Shown: one piece after another, positions 6,977 through 8,620 of the stretch
Layout of the letters: each line of letters starts with the position of its first letter
Numbering within the stretch: position 1 is the first letter of the stretch
NCBI GenBank assembly: GCA_905234355.1
Contig: CAJOHP010000095.1
Coordinates: 1 to 8,620 of the forward strand
DNA length: 8,620 nucleotides
Direction of reading: 5' to 3'
DNA from: an uncultured Prevotella sp.
Lineage (GTDB): Bacteria > Bacteroidota > Bacteroidia > Bacteroidales > Bacteroidaceae
Made by a program: the position numbers and the translations under genes
Notes under the pieces: model-generated
What the model saw: only the letters and a program-made list of their open reading frames with translations
What the model was told of the DNA's origin: nothing
The model's database searches: none

Positions 6977-6995
6977 AACCCCGTAGGGGTTTCAT
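6977..6995. repeat. Palindromic 19-base intergenic repeat, copy 1
   Basis: AACCCCGTAGGGGTTTCAT contains a 6-base-pair stem around a GTA loop. An identical 19-base copy lies at 7030-7048, 53 bases downstream in the same orientation. Both are in the non-coding gap 6892-7239, which otherwise holds the nqr terminator, AT-rich sequence and the promoter of the next gene. Confidence 0.75.
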
Positions 6996-7029
6996 ATCAA
7001 TAGCAACCATCCGTTTACAACACACCCCA

Positions 7030-7048
7030 AACCCCGTAGGGGTTTCAT
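7030..7048. repeat. Palindromic 19-base intergenic repeat, copy 2
   Basis: Identical over 19 bases to the copy at 6977-6995. Here the preceding base extends the palindrome to a 7-base-pair stem (AAACCCC with GGGGTTT) around GTA. No protein gene covers it. Short hairpin repeats of this kind resemble REP-type elements. I cannot tell from one window whether the unit is dispersed in the genome. Confidence 0.75.
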
Positions 7049-7151
7049 CCAAATCCAATTTATAGAACAAAAATACACACTTTTCGCGACATGGACAAAA
7101 TTATTTACTCCTCCAATGTAAAAATCACTCCCGCATCTGGCAAATAATGCG

Positions 7152-7159
7152 TATCTTTG
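7152..7159 (+). promoter_or_regulatory. Bacteroidetes-type -7 promoter element for the gene at 7240
   Basis: TATCTTTG followed by CACT is an excellent match to TAnnTTTG and to strong Bacteroidetes promoters. Transcription would start near 7165, giving a leader of about 75 bases before the ATG at 7240. The surrounding sequence is AT-rich. A clear -33 TTTG is not visible. Confidence 0.6.
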
Positions 7160-7239
7160 CACTATGGAATTCACGGCAGCTATCGCCGTATCAAGCTGAA
7201 ACCAAGCGGCATATTTGCCCATAATACAGATAATCGGTC

Positions 7240-7653
7240 ATGGAACTCAGACTCACATACAGCGAAATCAGCGATCTAATCGAGAAGAAAGCAGGGCGCA
7301 CTCTGCCCCTGATGTACGGCGGCCCACACACCGTGCGTATCAGCTACGACGTCAACGTGCTCTTCAAAACGGCCAACGTAGGCCTCGACGTCACCGTCGA
7401 CGAGATTGTCGGCAGCGATATCTACCTCAGCTACAGCGGCGGCGCCGGCATCGACTTCATGGTGCGACAAGCCATCGGCATGGCCAAAAACCGCCCCGGC
7501 GGCGACCTCATAGAGCCTCTCGAAGGCAGCCGCGTGCTGCTCGCACTCAGCCGCGCCCCTCAGACAGGCTCCCTGCTCGAGCACATCACCCTGCGCGACA
7601 TACGCTTCGACGAGCAATACGTCATAGTGGAGTTCGAGCCCAAAAGCATCTGA
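7240..7653 (+). CDS. Conserved-looking hypothetical protein, 137 residues
   Basis: I do not recognise this protein. It is a soluble, cysteine-free protein of 137 residues with no signal peptide or membrane helix. The N-terminus (about 1-20) looks like a charged amphipathic helix containing EISDLIEKKAGR. After it come alternating hydrophobic stretches that suggest beta-strands: HTVRISYDVNVLF, ANVGLDVTVDEIVGSDIYLSYSGG, SRVLLALS and the C-terminal YVIVEFEPK. One probable helix (IDFMVRQAIGMAKNR, about 70-84) lies between. Base and codon use resemble the nqr genes, and a strong TAnnTTTG promoter lies 80 bases upstream, so it is very probably a real single-gene unit. The ATG at 7240 has no good Shine-Dalgarno sequence, as with several neighbours. 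It is separated from nqrF by a terminator, so a role in NQR is not implied. It converges with the LytTR gene. Confidence 0.8.
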   Translation: MELRLTYSEISDLIEKKAGRTLPLMYGGPHTVRISYDVNVLFKTANVGLDVTVDEIVGSDIYLSYSGGAGIDFMVRQAIGMAKNRPGGDLIEPLEGSRVLLALSRAPQTGSLLEHITLRDIRFDEQYVIVEFEPKSI

Positions 7654-7665
7654 CACACCCGTGTC
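7652..7665 (+). terminator. Weak hairpin at the stop of the hypothetical gene
   Basis: GACAC (7652-7656) and GTGTC (7661-7665) form a 5-base-pair stem around ACCC, overlapping the TGA stop. No T-run follows, so this is at best a weak or Rho-dependent end. Confidence 0.2.
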
Positions 7666-7732
7666 CAATTCCTCACTCTCCCGCATACAACATCCTGTAT
7701 GACGGGCATTTACGCTTTTCATGATCTTAACG

Positions 7733-7745
7733 GCTGATAATCAGC
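7733..7745. repeat. Short inverted repeat GCTGATAATCAGC
   Basis: Five-base arms (GCTGA, TCAGC) surround TAA in the convergent gap. An 8-base direct repeat, CATCCTGT, occurs at 7691-7698 and again at 7745-7752, bracketing this stretch. No coding potential is seen here. The function is unknown and the match may be chance. Confidence 0.3.
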
Positions 7746-7761
7746 ATCCTGTCCTAAGCCT

Positions 7762-7794
7762 CTCTACCCCTTCTCTACCCCTTCTCTACCCCCT
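7762..7794. repeat. Three 11-base tandem repeats (CTCTACCCCTT)
   Basis: Units lie at 7762-7772, 7773-7783 and 7784-7794. The first two are identical and the third differs by one base. Further C-runs follow at 7795-7797 and 7800-7804. The convergent gap 7654-7906 holds this array and small palindromes but no gene that I can support. On the minus strand the array is G-rich and lies downstream of the LytTR gene. Confidence 0.85.
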
Positions 7795-7906
7795 CCCTGC
7801 CCCCGCATGCCGAAAAGCCAACACCACTGCAGCACACCAAAGCCGGAACTCAGTCAGGTTGAGTCCCTTGCCGCAACACCGCAGCCACGCGGCGCCCGCA
7901 CCCTCG

Positions 7907-8620
7907 CTACTCGATGCGAATATGCACCGCCAAGGCGTCGGAGTAGGTCTTGGTGACCGGTATCGGCCGCTGCGTCCCCGTCAGCTCGAGCTGGAAACCC
8001 ATCCCATCCTTGCGCATCAGATTGATACAGTCCACATTGACAATGAAGCCCCTATGGCAGCGCACCAGGCTCGTGCCACGCAGCCGCTGCTCGAGTTCCT
8101 TCAGGCTGTTGTGCAGGATGAACGTCTCCTCGCGGCCGTCGTTCATATAATGTATATTAGTGTAGTTGTTGGCAGCCTCGATGTATAACACATTCTCCCT
8201 CAGCGTCACCAACGCCAGACGCCCCCCCTTGTCGTAGAACTTCACGCTATGGTCCGCCACCGACGGGTCGTCGGCCGGGTCCGGCGGCAGCAGCGCCCGC
8301 AGTCGCTCCACCTCGTCATGCTCCTCGTGCAGCAGAAAGAGCAGATAGGATATGGCATACGGAATAATCTCCACCACAATAAGATAGAGCAGAAAATCAC
8401 CGGCCAGCGACCCCAGCACCAGCTTCCCGCTGCCGCTGAAAAGCCACACCGCCAACGACATCACAGCCACACAAACCATCAGCTCCGCAAACAGCCATAT
8501 CGACACCCCAGCCGGCGAGAACATGCGGCGCAAACCCTCCCTCGACAGTAGCAACCTGCTGATTGCCAGCACAAGATAGCCGGCTGCAAACGTGCCCGAT
8601 ATCTGCATCAACGGCGATAT
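7907..8620 (-). CDS. Membrane-anchored LytTR-domain transcriptional regulator (N-terminus outside window)
   Basis: The visible 237 residues read from the right edge to a TAG at 7909-7907. The frame is open right through the edge, so the start at 8608 (ATG) or 8611 (TTG) is not trusted and an N-terminal part, probably another membrane helix, is missing. Hydrophobic helices lie at about visible residues 8-25, 39-61 and 70-98. A short acidic linker follows, and then a LytTR DNA-binding domain at about 124-232. Diagnostic segments are LRENVLYIEAANNYTNIHY, HNSLKELEQRL, RCHRGFIVNVDCINLMRK and IPVTKTY. There is no response-regulator receiver domain. Such membrane-LytTR proteins are common in Bacteroidetes and bind promoter DNA. 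The signal and target genes are unknown here. It converges with the hypothetical gene at 7240. Confidence 0.9.
   Translation of the reverse strand: MSPLMQISGTFAAGYLVLAISRLLLSREGLRRMFSPAGVSIWLFAELMVCVAVMSLAVWLFSGSGKLVLGSLAGDFLLYLIVVEIIPYAISYLLFLLHEEHDEVERLRALLPPDPADDPSVADHSVKFYDKGGRLALVTLRENVLYIEAANNYTNIHYMNDGREETFILHNSLKELEQRLRGTSLVRCHRGFIVNVDCINLMRKDGMGFQLELTGTQRPIPVTKTYSDALAVHIRIE

Noticed and set aside
5467..6978. 503-residue minus-strand reading frame across nqrF and its terminator
   Set aside because: It runs through the nqrF terminator hairpin and has no motif. It is an antisense shadow of nqrF.
6977..7048. CRISPR array
   Set aside because: Only two short palindromic copies with one spacer-like interval and no cas genes. 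Repeat length (19) is below normal CRISPR repeats.
7164..7199. 11-codon reading frame (MEFTAAIAVSS) before the hypothetical gene
   Set aside because: Its start coincides with the predicted transcription start, so the ATG would be at or outside the mRNA 5' end. No ribosome site is possible.
6992..7222. 76-residue minus-strand reading frame in the gap after nqrF
   Set aside because: It includes a repeat copy as coding sequence, crosses the plus-strand promoter, and has no family features.
7721..8188. 155-residue plus-strand reading frame
   Set aside because: It begins in the non-coding tandem repeat and then runs antisense to the LytTR domain; its composition is Pro/His-rich with no recognisable fold.
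8606..8611. TTG (8611) or ATG (8608) as the true start of the LytTR gene
   Set aside because: The frame continues open to the window edge, and family members carry a further N-terminal membrane segment, so these are probably internal codons.

Overview
The window looks like a chromosomal segment of a GC-rich member of the Bacteroidales (Prevotella- or Bacteroides-like; genus not resolvable from this sequence). Three things suggest this. The best promoter candidates fit the Bacteroidetes -7 consensus TAnnTTTG (TAAATTTG, TACTTTTG, TATCTTTG, each followed by GC or GCAC). Several starts lack a Shine-Dalgarno sequence. The protein set is typical of the group: a TamB-like envelope protein, a Bacteroidetes-type NQR operon and a membrane-anchored LytTR regulator without a receiver domain.

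Layout. (1) Positions 1-935, minus strand: the N-terminal 311 residues of a TamB/AsmA-like inner-membrane protein, cut by the left edge. (2) 936-1188: a divergent intergenic region with a promoter candidate for each direction, an inverted repeat near the predicted tamB transcription start, and a potentially structured leader for the plus-strand operon. (3) 1189-6891: a complete nqrABCDEF operon, six genes with gaps of 3-17 bases, encoding the Na+-translocating NADH:quinone oxidoreductase. (4) 6892-7239: a 348-base gap with a strong intrinsic terminator, two copies of a 19-base palindromic repeat and a promoter for the next gene. (5) 7240-7653: a 137-residue soluble protein that I do not recognise. 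(6) 7654-7906: a convergent gap with a C-rich 11-base tandem repeat whose minus strand is a canonical G-quadruplex motif. (7) 7907-8620, minus strand: a LytTR-domain transcription factor whose N-terminus lies beyond the right edge.

How the genes work together. In the NQR complex, NqrF takes electrons from NADH through FAD and a [2Fe-2S] centre. They then pass through the membrane [2Fe-2S] cluster held by NqrD and NqrE and the covalent FMNs of NqrC and NqrB to quinone, while Na+ is pumped outward. All the key cofactor residues are present, so the complex is predicted to be functional. The flavin transferase ApbE, needed to load FMN, is not in this window. TamB and the LytTR protein are neighbours with no evident link to NQR.

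I see no clear undescribed multi-gene system. The points most worth checking are non-coding: the possible switch-like leader of nqrA, the palindromic repeat pair, the G-quadruplex motif, and the uneven use of Shine-Dalgarno signals inside the operon.
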